The translations under genes and the position numbers were made by a program. The notes beneath the pieces are model-generated. The model was given only the letters and a program-made list of their open reading frames with translations, did not search any database and had not been told where the DNA came from. 45,176 bases of DNA from Hylemonella sp. (GTDB lineage Bacteria > Pseudomonadota > Gammaproteobacteria > Burkholderiales > Burkholderiaceae_C), in the NCBI GenBank assembly GCA_030680575.1, contig JAUXVI010000027.1, positions 1-45,176 on the forward strand, in the 5' to 3' direction. Below, in pieces: positions 1 to 7,864 of the stretch (the stretch's first letter is position 1; each line of letters opens with the position of its first letter).

Positions 1-977
1 TACTTCGAGGCTTCGTCGATGCGGCGCTTCAGGTCGTCTTTCGATTCGAGCTGGCCGAGCTTGGTGGTCACCAGGCCGAGCACCACGGTCTTGCCCTTGG
101 GCAGGAAGCGCAGCGGCTTGAAGTCGCCGCTGCGGGCGTCGTCGTATTCCAGGAAGTAGCCGTCCACGCCCATCTCGCTCAGCAGCGCTTCGGCCACCGG
201 CTCGTAGCCGCCCTGCGCGGCCCAGGTGCTCTGGAAGTTGCCGCGGCACAGGTGCACGGCCAGCGTCATGCCGGCGGGCTTTTGCGCGACCACGCGGTTG
301 ATGAACGAGGCGTAGCGGTGAGGCAGTTCGTCGGGGTCGTCACCGCGCGAACGGGCGGCTTCGCGCATCTTGTCGTCGCACAGGTAGGCCAGGTTGGTGT
401 CGTCCATCTGCACGTAGGTGCAGCCGGCCGCGGCGAGCGAGCGCAGTTCGTCGCCGTAGGCGTTGGCCACGTCCTGGTAGAAGGGCTCGAGGTCGGGGTA
501 GTGTTCCTTGCTGATGCCGGCGCGGCCACCGCGGAAGTGCAGCATGGTCGGCGACGGGATCGTCACCTTCGGCGTCAGGCCCGGCTTGACCTGGCTCTTC
601 AGGAAGTTGAAGTCGGCCAGCTGGATGTCCTTCACGTGGCGCACCTTGTCGATCACGCGCATCACGGGCGGCGCCAGTTCCTGCGTGCCGTCGGGTTTTT
701 GAATCGTGACCGGGATGTCGGACTTCACGCCGCCGATCTGCTCCAGGAAGTCGACGTGGAAGTAGGTGCGACGGAACTCGCCGTCGGTGATGCTTTGCAG
801 GCCGACATCCTCCTGGAACTTCACGATCTCGGTGATGGCCTTGTCTTCCACCTTGCGCAGTTGCTCGGCGGTGATTTCGCCTTTGGCTTTCTGTTCACGC
901 GCTTCCAGCAGGAATTTGGGGCGCAGAAAGCTGCCAACGTGGTCGGCACGGAAGGGCGGGGTGGTGCGTAGTGTCAT
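1..977 (-). CDS. MetE C-terminal-like (cobalamin-independent methionine synthase family) protein, partial
   Basis: The minus-strand frame opens at the ATG at 977 and runs off the left edge without a stop, giving 325 codons. The product resembles the stand-alone proteins that match the C-terminal catalytic barrel of cobalamin-independent methionine synthase and lack the N-terminal half of MetE. Visible family marks are an N-terminal RADHVGSFLRP, an ITDGEFRR segment, and the zinc-site HLCRGN (His242 and Cys244) followed by a FLEYD glutamate. The last zinc cysteine would lie beyond the window. A GGAG ribosome binding site lies about 8 nt before the ATG. It is divergent from the ABC importer genes. 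The family moves methyl groups from folate or other donors to thiols. A role in recycling methyl groups from O-demethylation of aromatics is only inference from the neighbourhood. Many such proteins have no proven substrate. Confidence 0.85.
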   Translation of the reverse strand, partial: MTLRTTPPFRADHVGSFLRPKFLLEAREQKAKGEITAEQLRKVEDKAITEIVKFQEDVGLQSITDGEFRRTYFHVDFLEQIGGVKSDIPVTIQKPDGTQELAPPVMRVIDKVRHVKDIQLADFNFLKSQVKPGLTPKVTIPSPTMLHFRGGRAGISKEHYPDLEPFYQDVANAYGDELRSLAAAGCTYVQMDDTNLAYLCDDKMREAARSRGDDPDELPHRYASFINRVVAQKPAGMTLAVHLCRGNFQSTWAAQGGYEPVAEALLSEMGVDGYFLEYDDARSGDFKPLRFLPKGKTVVLGLVTTKLGQLESKDDLKRRIDEASK

Positions 978-1295
978 GACGAAGTCTCCGGAAGGTCGTT
1001 GGATGAGATAACCGAAAGTTGCCGGCATTATGGCATTCAGGGTACGGATCGCGATCAAAGCGTCGGCACGACGAACTATATTGAACAGAAGCTGCCAGAT
1101 GGTGGTCCTGTCAGTAGAATGGAATGCGGTGGTTAGCTGTCTGGTTATCGCAAATTGTTATATCAATCAGTCTGAAATTGGACTTGCGAATGAATAATTT
1201 TGCGGCGACAGTTACGCGCCTTCGTCATTACGCTGTTTGGGGCCTGCAAGCCTGAACAGACGGGTGAAGCAATAACTCATATCTAGGAGTCCCCC
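978..1295. promoter_or_regulatory. Divergent intergenic region between the metE-like gene and the ABC importer
   Basis: This 318-nt gap must hold the promoters of both divergent units. It contains a perfect 10-bp palindrome GATCGCGATC at 1047-1056, a short ATTG/CAAT inverted repeat around a TTATAT core near 1154-1167, and an AGGAG ribosome binding site at about 1275-1280 for the plus-strand gene. I see no convincing -35/-10 pair and no open frame with coding character. Confidence 0.5.
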
Positions 1296-2471
1296 ATGAA
1301 AAAACGAGTGTTCCTCAGTGCCTCCGCCTTGGCGGTCATGGCCTTGTCCTCGGCCGCCGTGCTGGCGCAGGACAATACATTCAAGATCGGCCTGATCCTG
1401 CCCATGACCGGACAGCAGGCTTCGACCGGCCGCCAGATCGAGGCAGCCGCGAAGCTGTACATGGCGCAGAACGGCGACACCGTGGCGGGCAAGAAGATCC
1501 AGCTGATCGTCAAGGACGACACCAGCATTCCTGACGTCACCAAGCGCATGGCGCAGGAACTGGTGGTCAACGACAAGGTCAACGTGCTGGCCGGTTTCGG
1601 CATCACGCCTTCGGCCCTGGCCACGGCCCCGATCGCCACCCAGTCAAAGACCCCGACCGTCGTGATGGCGGCGGCCACCTCCAGCATCACCCAGGCCTCG
1701 CCCTACATCGTGCGCACCAGCTTCACGCTGCCGCAGGCCTCGGTCTCCATGGCCGACTGGGCTGCCAGCAAGGGTGGCATGAAGAAGGTCGTGACCCTGG
1801 TGAGCGACTACGGCCCGGGCATCGATGCCGAGAAGTTCTTCAAGGACCGCTTCATCTTCAACGGCGGCACCATCGTCGAGAGCCTGCGCGTGCCGATGCG
1901 CAACCCCGACTTCGCTCCCTTCCTGCAGAAGGTGCGTGATGCCAAGCCCGACGCTCTGTTCGTCTTCGTTCCGTCCGGCGCTGGCGCTGCGGTCATGAAG
2001 CAGTTCCTCGAGCGCGGCATGGACAAGGCCGGCATCAAGCTGATCGGCACCGGCGACATCACCGATGACGACCAGCTGAACGACATGGGTGACGGCGCTC
2101 TGGGCGTGGTCACGGCGCACCACTACGCTGCGGCCCACCCTTCGGCCATGAACAAGAAGTTCGTCGAAGCCTTCAAGAAGGCCAACAAGGGCATGCGTCC
2201 CAACTTCATGGCCGTGGGTGGCTATGACGGCATGCGCGTGATCTACGAAGCGCTCAAGGCCACCAAGGGCCAGGGCGGCGGCGATGCGCTGCTGGCAGCC
2301 ATGAAGGGCCAGACCTTTGAAAGCCCGCGCGGTCCGATGTTCATCGATGCGCAGACCCGCGATGTGGTCCAGAACATCTACCTGCGCAAGGTGGAGCGCC
2401 AGGGTGGCGAACTGCACAACGTGGAATTTGACGTGATCAAGGACGTCAAGGACCCCGGCAAGTCCAAGTGA
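1296..2471 (+). CDS. Branched-chain amino acid-type ABC transporter substrate-binding protein
   Basis: A 391-residue periplasmic binding protein of the LivJ/Peripla_BP_6 type. Residues 1-24 form a signal peptide (KKR, hydrophobic core, VLA cleavage before QDN). The mature protein begins with FKIGLILPMTGQQASTGRQ, typical of this family. It is the first gene of a complete liv-like set and has a good AGGAG ribosome binding site. Homologous systems import branched-chain amino acids, amides or, in several soil bacteria, aromatic acids such as p-coumarate or benzoate derivatives. Because the genes stand beside a protocatechuate pathway, an aromatic acid is a reasonable guess for the ligand, but the sequence does not prove it. 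An intrinsic terminator follows the stop codon, which would let this gene be expressed more than the membrane genes. Confidence 0.9.
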   Translation: MKKRVFLSASALAVMALSSAAVLAQDNTFKIGLILPMTGQQASTGRQIEAAAKLYMAQNGDTVAGKKIQLIVKDDTSIPDVTKRMAQELVVNDKVNVLAGFGITPSALATAPIATQSKTPTVVMAAATSSITQASPYIVRTSFTLPQASVSMADWAASKGGMKKVVTLVSDYGPGIDAEKFFKDRFIFNGGTIVESLRVPMRNPDFAPFLQKVRDAKPDALFVFVPSGAGAAVMKQFLERGMDKAGIKLIGTGDITDDDQLNDMGDGALGVVTAHHYAAAHPSAMNKKFVEAFKKANKGMRPNFMAVGGYDGMRVIYEALKATKGQGGGDALLAAMKGQTFESPRGPMFIDAQTRDVVQNIYLRKVERQGGELHNVEFDVIKDVKDPGKSK

Positions 2472-2478
2472 TACGCCG

Positions 2479-2521
2479 TCCATGGATGCTGCCGTGTCGG
2501 TGGCATCCATGGATTTTTTTT
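2479..2521 (+). terminator. Intrinsic terminator between the binding-protein gene and livH
   Basis: Perfect 11-bp stem TCCATGGATGC (2479-2489) / GCATCCATGGA (2503-2513) with a 13-nt loop, followed directly by eight T residues. It starts 7 nt after the binding-protein stop and ends about 25 nt before the permease start. Partial read-through here would give an excess of periplasmic binding protein over permease. Confidence 0.9.
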
Positions 2522-2545
2522 GCCTTGACCTGACGTGAAGAGTTC

Positions 2546-3421
2546 ATGCTGACGATTCTGTTTGATGGCATTGCCTACGGCATGCTGCTGTTTATCCTGG
2601 CGGTCGGTCTGGCCGTGACCATGGGTCTGATGAACTTCATCAACCTGGCGCACGGTGCCTTCGCCATGGTGGGCGGTTACATCACGGTGCTGCTGATGCA
2701 GCGCTTCGATGTCCCGTTCCTCCTCTGTCTTCCGATTGCCTTCGTCGGCGTGGCGCTGCTGGGCGCCGTGCTGGAACGCACGCTGTACCGGCCAATGTAC
2801 AAGAAGCCGCACTTGGACCAGGTGCTGTTTTCCATCGGCCTGACCTTCATGGCGGTGGCGGCGATGGACTACTTCATGACCTCCAGCCAGCAGATCGTCC
2901 AGTTGCCCGAGTGGCTCAAGGGCCGTACCGAGCTGGGTGAGGGCGCCCTGATGCTGGGCATGGGTCACTACCGCCTCTTCATCATCCTGGTCTGCGCCGC
3001 CTTGACGGTGGGCCTGCAGTACATCCTGACGAAAACCCGCTTCGGCAGCCGCCTGCGCGCGTCGGTGGATGACCAGCGCGTCGCCGCCGGCCTGGGCATC
3101 AACGTCAACGTGGTGTTTCTCTCGACCTTTGCCGTCGGTTCCGGTCTGGCCGGTCTTGGCGGTGCCTTGGGGGCTGAAGTGCTGGGCCTGGACCCCTCTT
3201 TCCCCTTGAAATTCATGGTTTACTTTCTGATCGTGGTGGCCGTCGGAGGAACTTCCTCCATCACCGGCCCGTTGCTGGCTGCCTTGTTGCTGGGCATTGC
3301 CGACGTGGCCGGCAAGTACTACATCCCGACCTTCGGTGCCTTCATCGTCTACGGGCTGATGATCGCCATCCTGATCTGGCGTCCGCAAGGCTTGTTCGTG
3401 CGCAAAGGGGGCAAGGCATGA
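2546..3421 (+). CDS. livH: ABC transporter permease, LivH type
   Basis: A 291-residue, very hydrophobic inner-membrane protein with the LivH-family opening (ILFDGIAYGMLLFILAVGLA, then GLMNFINLAHGAFAMVGGY). It should form one half of the translocation channel together with the next gene product. The C-terminal loop VVAVGGTSSITGPLLAALLLG is the usual coupling-helix region that contacts the ATPases. Length matches the family. The stop overlaps the start of livM by 4 nt (ATGA), so the two are translationally coupled. The gene name reflects the family; the substrate need not be branched-chain amino acids. Confidence 0.9.
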   Translation: MLTILFDGIAYGMLLFILAVGLAVTMGLMNFINLAHGAFAMVGGYITVLLMQRFDVPFLLCLPIAFVGVALLGAVLERTLYRPMYKKPHLDQVLFSIGLTFMAVAAMDYFMTSSQQIVQLPEWLKGRTELGEGALMLGMGHYRLFIILVCAALTVGLQYILTKTRFGSRLRASVDDQRVAAGLGINVNVVFLSTFAVGSGLAGLGGALGAEVLGLDPSFPLKFMVYFLIVVAVGGTSSITGPLLAALLLGIADVAGKYYIPTFGAFIVYGLMIAILIWRPQGLFVRKGGKA

Positions 3422-4380
3422 TGAACGCTCAACAATCCCTGCACAACAGCCGCCGCTGGAAGATCTGGGAGCCCGTGCTCTGGCTGCTGGCCCTGGCATT
3501 GCCCTACGTGCTGGGCAGCCACGCGCTGATCATCAATGAGATCGCCATCGTCGCGCTGTTCGCCGTCTCGCTCGACCTGATCCTCGGCTACACCGGCATC
3601 GTCTCGCTGGGCCATGCCGCTTTCTTCGGCATGGGCGCTTATGCGGCGGCGCTGTTCGCCAAGCTGGTGATGCCCGATCCGCTGGTCGGCCTGGCCTTCG
3701 GCATGGCGGTCGCCACGCTGCTGGGCGCGCTGTGTTCTTTCACCATCATTCGCGGCTCCGACCTGACGCGCCTGATGGTGACGCTGGGCGTTGGCCTGAT
3801 CCTGATGGAGCTGGCCAACAAACTCGACTGGCTGACCGGCGGTGCCGACGGCCTGCAGGGCGTGGTGATGGGGCCGGTGCTCGGTCGCTTCGAGTTCGAC
3901 CTGCAAGGCCAGGTGGCCGCCTGGTACTCGATTTCGGTCCTGCTGGTGCTGCTCTTCTTGGCGCGTCGCCTGGTGAACTCGCCGTTCGGCGCCACACTCA
4001 CCGCCATTCGCGACAACCGTCTGCGCGCCATGGCCATCGGTATTCCGGTGACCTCGCGCCTGGCGGTGATCTACACCATTGCCGCCGGCGTGGCCGGTGC
4101 CGCTGGCGCCCTGCTGGCGCAGACCACGGGTTTCGCCTCGATCGACGTGTTCGAATTCCATCGCTCCGCCGACTTGATGCTGCTGCTGGTGATCGGCGGC
4201 ACGGGCTGGCTCTATGGCGGCGTGGCCGGTGCGATCGTGTTCAAGATCATGCAGGATCTGATCTCGTCCATCACGCCGCAGTACTGGACCTTCTGGATCG
4301 GCCTGTTCCTGGTGGTGTTGGTGATGGTGGGTCGTGAACGCTTTATCCGTCCCTGGACCTGGTTTGGGGGGAAGAAGTGA
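3418..4380 (+). CDS. livM: ABC transporter permease, LivM type
   Basis: A 320-residue polytopic membrane protein, the second permease of the importer. It shows the LivM-family segments LDLILGYTGIVSLGHAAFFGMGAY and AGVAGAAGALLAQTTGF and ends in a basic tail (RPWTWFGGKK). Two in-frame ATG codons (3418 and 3421) are possible starts; both overlap or abut the livH stop. Its own stop (4378-4380) overlaps the livG ATG by one base. Together with LivH it should form the inner-membrane channel powered by the two ATPases that follow. Confidence 0.9.
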   Translation: MMNAQQSLHNSRRWKIWEPVLWLLALALPYVLGSHALIINEIAIVALFAVSLDLILGYTGIVSLGHAAFFGMGAYAAALFAKLVMPDPLVGLAFGMAVATLLGALCSFTIIRGSDLTRLMVTLGVGLILMELANKLDWLTGGADGLQGVVMGPVLGRFEFDLQGQVAAWYSISVLLVLLFLARRLVNSPFGATLTAIRDNRLRAMAIGIPVTSRLAVIYTIAAGVAGAAGALLAQTTGFASIDVFEFHRSADLMLLLVIGGTGWLYGGVAGAIVFKIMQDLISSITPQYWTFWIGLFLVVLVMVGRERFIRPWTWFGGKK

Positions 4381-5150
4381 TGAGTAGCGCAGAAATCGTT
4401 TTGTCTGCCAAGGGCCTGGTCAAGCGTTTTGGCGGCATCACGGCCACCGGCAACGTCAACCTGGACCTGCGCAAAGGCGCCCGCCATGCCCTGATCGGCC
4501 CCAACGGTGCCGGCAAGACCACGCTGATCAATCTGCTGACTGGTGTGCTGGAGCCCACCGAGGGCCGCATCCTGCTCGAAGGCCGGGACATCACCGACCT
4601 GGCACCGCACCAGCGCGTGCGCCGCGGCATGGTGCGCACCTTCCAGATCAACCAGCTGTTCGACACGCTCACGCCGCTGGAAACCCTGGCGCTGACGGTG
4701 TCGCAACACCAGGGGCTGGGCGGCAAGTGGTGGCAGGCGCTGGGGCGCCGTACCCAGGTGGCCGAGCGTTGCGAACAACTGCTGGAGCAGTTCCACCTGA
4801 CCGAGGTGATGAACCAGCAGACCCATGTGCTGGCCTACGGCAAGCGCCGCCTGCTGGAAATCGCCATTGCGCTGGCCTGCGAGCCACGCGTGCTGCTGCT
4901 CGATGAACCGGTGGCCGGCGTGCCTGCCGGCGAGCGCGAGGAACTGCTGCAGACCGTGGCGGCCCTGCCGGCCGATGTGTCGGTGCTCCTGATTGAACAT
5001 GACATGGATCTCGTATTTAGTTTTGCCAACCGCATGACGGTGCTGGTCAACGGCACGGTGCTGACCGAGGGCGACCCGGACACCATTGCCAACGACCCGC
5101 AGGTCAAGGCGGTCTACCTCGGCCACGGTGAGGAGTTGGCGCATGGCTGA
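4380..5150 (+). CDS. livG: ABC transporter ATP-binding protein, LivG type
   Basis: A 256-residue cytoplasmic ATPase. Walker A is GPNGAGKTT, Walker B is VLLLDEPVAG, the signature loop is LAYGKRR in the manner of LivG proteins, and the switch histidine is in LLIEHDMDLVF. I chose the ATG at 4380; a GTG one codon upstream (4377) is an alternative. It overlaps the livM stop by one base and the livF start by 8 nt. It would pair with LivF as a heterodimeric motor for import. Confidence 0.9.
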   Translation: MSSAEIVLSAKGLVKRFGGITATGNVNLDLRKGARHALIGPNGAGKTTLINLLTGVLEPTEGRILLEGRDITDLAPHQRVRRGMVRTFQINQLFDTLTPLETLALTVSQHQGLGGKWWQALGRRTQVAERCEQLLEQFHLTEVMNQQTHVLAYGKRRLLEIAIALACEPRVLLLDEPVAGVPAGEREELLQTVAALPADVSVLLIEHDMDLVFSFANRMTVLVNGTVLTEGDPDTIANDPQVKAVYLGHGEELAHG

Positions 5151-5847
5151 TCTGCTCAAAGTTGAAAAACTGAGTGCCGGCTACGGCGAAGCCGTGGTGC
5201 TGCACGACGTGTCGGTGTCTCTCAAGCAAGGCCAGACCCTGGCGCTGCTGGGCCGCAACGGCACTGGCAAGACCACCTTCATGAACACCCTGGCCGGCGC
5301 CACGCGCCAGCACGGTGGCACCATCGAACTCGATGGCGTGGCCTTGCACAAGGTCGCCTTGCATGAACGTGCCAATGCCGGCATCGGCTGGGTGCCGCAA
5401 GAGCGCAACATCTTCAAGTCGCTCACGGTCGACGAGAACCTGACCGCCGTGGCGCGTCCCGGTGCCTGGACGCCGGCACGTGTGTACGAGATGTTCCCGC
5501 GTCTGGCCGAGCGCAAGACCAACCTCGGCACCCAGCTCTCGGGTGGTGAGCAGCAGATGCTGGCCGTCGGCCGCGCGCTGGTGCTCAACCCCAAGCTGCT
5601 GCTTCTGGACGAGCCGCTCGAAGGCCTGGCGCCCATCATCGTGCAGGAACTGCTGCGCGCCATCCGCCGCATCACGCGCGAAGAGGGCCTCTCGGCCATC
5701 ATCGTGGAGCAGCATCCGCAGGCCATCCTGGCCATCTCGGATGTCGCCGCCGTGCTCGACCGCGGCACCGTGGTGCATGCCAGCAGCGCCAGTTCGCTGC
5801 AGGAACAACCCGAACTGCTGGATCGACTGCTGGGCGTGGCACGCTGA
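5143..5847 (+). CDS. livF: ABC transporter ATP-binding protein, LivF type
   Basis: A 234-residue ATPase starting MADLLKVEKLSAGYG, the usual LivF opening. The start at 5143 overlaps the livG stop by 8 nt; the open frame extends further upstream but only as a shadow of livG. Walker A GRNGTGKTT, signature LSGGEQQML, Walker B LLLLDEPLEGLAP and a switch histidine in VEQHPQ are all present. It completes a five-gene importer. The gene is followed within 5 nt by a hairpin repeat. Confidence 0.9.
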   Translation: MADLLKVEKLSAGYGEAVVLHDVSVSLKQGQTLALLGRNGTGKTTFMNTLAGATRQHGGTIELDGVALHKVALHERANAGIGWVPQERNIFKSLTVDENLTAVARPGAWTPARVYEMFPRLAERKTNLGTQLSGGEQQMLAVGRALVLNPKLLLLDEPLEGLAPIIVQELLRAIRRITREEGLSAIIVEQHPQAILAISDVAAVLDRGTVVHASSASSLQEQPELLDRLLGVAR

Positions 5848-5850
5848 CCT

Positions 5851-5897
5851 TGCTATCAAAAGGGTAGCTGTTCGCGCCCTTTTGATAAGGGGTAGAG
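5851..5897 (+). repeat. Intergenic hairpin repeat, copy C of a seven-copy family
   Basis: Starts with TGCTATC and forms a perfect 11-bp stem TATCAAAAGGG (5854-5864) / CCCTTTTGATA (5877-5887) around a 12-nt loop. It fills the gap between livF and the Bug-type gene. Its AAGGGG tail (about 5887-5892) lies 6 nt before the next ATG and can serve as that gene's ribosome binding site. Related copies are at 7790, 19994, 21303, 25445, 31126 and 44439. Confidence 0.8.
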
Positions 5898-5898
5898 C

Positions 5899-6870
5899 AT
5901 GATTTTGGCAATATTTCGGCGTGCGGCCGGCTTGCTGCTGGCCGGTCTGCTGGCCACGCAGGTCAACGCACAAGGCTTTCCCGGCAAACCCATTCGTCTG
6001 GTGGTGCCCAATGCGCCCGGCGGTGCGGCCGACCTGACGGCACGCGCCGTCGGACAAAAGCTCGGCGAGACGCTCGGGCAGCCGGTGGTGATCGACAACA
6101 AGCCCGGCGCGGGTGGCGTGGCCGCCGGCGAGGCGGTGGCCAAGGCCGCGCCCGATGGCCACACCTTGCTGCTGATCTCCAGCGGCACCGCCGTCAGTGC
6201 CGCGCTTTTCAAGTCGCTGCCCTTTGATACGGCGAAAGACTTCATCCCGGTCGCGCCGCTGGCCACCTTCGATCTGGTGATCGTGGCACCCGAAGGCGGG
6301 CGTTTCAAAACCCTGGGGGAACTCGTGGCCTATGCGCGCGCCAACCCGGGCAAGCTCAACATCGGTACCCCCAACATCGGCACCACGCAGAACCTGGCGG
6401 CCGAGCTGTTCAAGTCCGCGGCCGGCCTGGACGTGCAGATCGTCCCCTTCAACGGCACACCGGCCGTGATCAACGCGCTGCGCGGCGGTCAGATCGATGC
6501 CGGGCTCGACATCCTGAGCCCGCTGTTGGCGCAGATCAAGGCGCGCGCCCTGCATCCGCTGGCCATCACCGGCGACAAACGCTCGCGCGTGCTGCCCGAG
6601 GTGCCGACGGCCAAGGAGGCTGGTATCAACGGCTTTGTGGCCGCTTCGTGGAATGGCTTGGCGGTGTCGGCGAAGACGCCGCGGGACATCGTTGAGCGAC
6701 TCAACCGCGACGTGGTGGCGGCCCTCAAGGACCCGGTGGTGAAAAAGAAGCTGGAAGACCTCAACCTCGACCCGCACCCCGGCACACCCGAGCAGGCCGC
6801 CGCCTTGCTTTACAACGACATGCGCCGCTGGGGTGGTGTCATCGAGCGCGCCAAGATTCCGAAGCAATAA
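5899..6870 (+). CDS. Tripartite tricarboxylate transporter (Bug-type) substrate-binding protein
   Basis: A 323-residue periplasmic protein with a signal peptide (residues 1-24, cleavage after VNA before QGFPGKP). Bug-family marks are IRLVVPNAPGGAADLTAR and VIDNKPGAGG. In the mature protein the ligand, usually a carboxylate, binds between two lobes. No TctA/TctB membrane genes lie nearby, so this is one of the orphan Bug proteins that are abundant in Burkholderiales. It follows the ABC importer by about 50 nt and precedes the DUF1932 gene by 36 nt, so it may be transcribed with them. The ligand is unknown; an aromatic or dicarboxylic acid fits the region. Confidence 0.9.
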   Translation: MILAIFRRAAGLLLAGLLATQVNAQGFPGKPIRLVVPNAPGGAADLTARAVGQKLGETLGQPVVIDNKPGAGGVAAGEAVAKAAPDGHTLLLISSGTAVSAALFKSLPFDTAKDFIPVAPLATFDLVIVAPEGGRFKTLGELVAYARANPGKLNIGTPNIGTTQNLAAELFKSAAGLDVQIVPFNGTPAVINALRGGQIDAGLDILSPLLAQIKARALHPLAITGDKRSRVLPEVPTAKEAGINGFVAASWNGLAVSAKTPRDIVERLNRDVVAALKDPVVKKKLEDLNLDPHPGTPEQAAALLYNDMRRWGGVIERAKIPKQ

Positions 6871-6906
6871 AACGCGGGGCGTGCGTCATCTTTGAAGAGG
6901 ACCACG

Positions 6907-7806
6907 ATGGCATTCGATATCGGACTCGTTGGCTACGGTGAAGTCGGCAAGATCTTCACCCGTGGCCTGAAAGCCCAGACCGGCCGCTGGGTGGGTGCCT
7001 GGGATCTGAAGTTCGCTGACGCAGCGACCCGTGAGGCCGAATGCGGCCACGCTGCGGCCAACGGCATCGAGGCCTGTGCCAGCGCGGCGGCCCTGTGCGG
7101 CCAGGCCCATCTCATCATCTCCGCCGTCACCGCCTCCAACACGCTGGCCGTGGCGCAGGAGGTGGCGCGCAGCATCCGGCCCGGCACGCTGTTCCTCGAT
7201 TTCAACTCCGCCTCGCCCGGTACCAAGGCGCAATGTGCCGCGCTGATCGACGCCGCCGGCGGTCACTACGTCGAAGCCGGTGTCATGACCTCGGTGCCGC
7301 CCTATGGCATTCAGGTGCCCATGCTGCTGGGGGGCGCCAAGGCGGCCGAGCTGGCCGCGGTGTTGAACGGCTGGGGCATGAACGCCACCGCCGTGGCCGA
7401 GAAGATCGGCGTCGCCTCGGCCATCAAGATGTGCCGCAGCGTCATGATCAAGGGGCTGGAGGCGCTGGTGATCGAGAGTTACACCACGGCGCGCGCCTAT
7501 GGCGTGGAAGAACACATGATTCCGACGCTGTTTGAGACCTTTCCCGGCATCGACTGGAACCAGCAGGGCGCCTACTTCTTCAGCCGCGTGGCCCAGCACG
7601 GCAAGCGTCGCGCCGAGGAAATGCGCGAGTCGGCCAACACCGTGCGCGAAGCGGGCTTTGAGCCCTTCATGGCCGCCGCCATTGCCGAGAAACACGACTG
7701 GGTGGCGCAGCAGTCGCGTGCCGGTGTGTTTGCTGGTCTTGCCAAGGATGCGACCTGGCAGGACTACGCGGACCGTTTGCTGCAACAGATGCTACAAAAA
7801 AAGTAG
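6907..7806 (+). CDS. NAD(P)-dependent dehydrogenase of the 6-phosphogluconate dehydrogenase-like, DUF1932 type
   Basis: A 299-residue protein. The N-terminus is a Rossmann fold with GLVGYGEVG; the middle has the beta-hydroxyacid dehydrogenase-like segment IGVASAIKMCRSVMIKG with the expected catalytic lysine region; the C-terminal part matches the DUF1932 helical domain. I chose the ATG at 6907, preceded by AGAGG; an upstream in-frame TTG at 6892 adds five residues. The family oxidises small hydroxy acids or alcohols, but the substrate of this branch is not established. Its last codons and stop lie inside a repeat copy (7790-7850). It converges on aroE. Confidence 0.8.
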   Translation: MAFDIGLVGYGEVGKIFTRGLKAQTGRWVGAWDLKFADAATREAECGHAAANGIEACASAAALCGQAHLIISAVTASNTLAVAQEVARSIRPGTLFLDFNSASPGTKAQCAALIDAAGGHYVEAGVMTSVPPYGIQVPMLLGGAKAAELAAVLNGWGMNATAVAEKIGVASAIKMCRSVMIKGLEALVIESYTTARAYGVEEHMIPTLFETFPGIDWNQQGAYFFSRVAQHGKRRAEEMRESANTVREAGFEPFMAAAIAEKHDWVAQQSRAGVFAGLAKDATWQDYADRLLQQMLQKK

Positions 7807-7850
7807 CGCCTGACAAATATACAACGAGGGCTGGGGCCGGATTTTGTTCC
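7790..7850 (+). repeat. Intergenic hairpin repeat, copy G, overlapping the 3' end of a gene
   Basis: TGCTAC at 7790 begins a copy of the family. A short stem GCTAC/GTAGC (7791-7795/7803-7807) encloses seven A residues, and an AGGGCTGGGGCC core follows. The stop codon of the DUF1932 gene (7804-7806) lies inside it. It sits between two convergent genes and may end transcription in one or both directions. Confidence 0.65.
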
Positions 7851-7864
7851 GGTCTGGGGTGCTC

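Noticed and set aside
1024..1164. Promoter for the ABC importer or the metE-like gene
   Set aside because: TTATAT and CATAAT-like boxes exist, but none has a -35 box at acceptable spacing, so no specific promoter is claimed.
2378..4161. Long minus-strand frames across livH and livM
   Set aside because: Antisense shadows of two clear membrane permease genes; Gln/His/Arg-rich without domains.
5104..6867. 587-residue minus-strand open frame
   Set aside because: It is antisense to livF and the Bug-type gene, is rich in His, Gln and Arg as antisense frames of high-GC genes are, and shows no domain.
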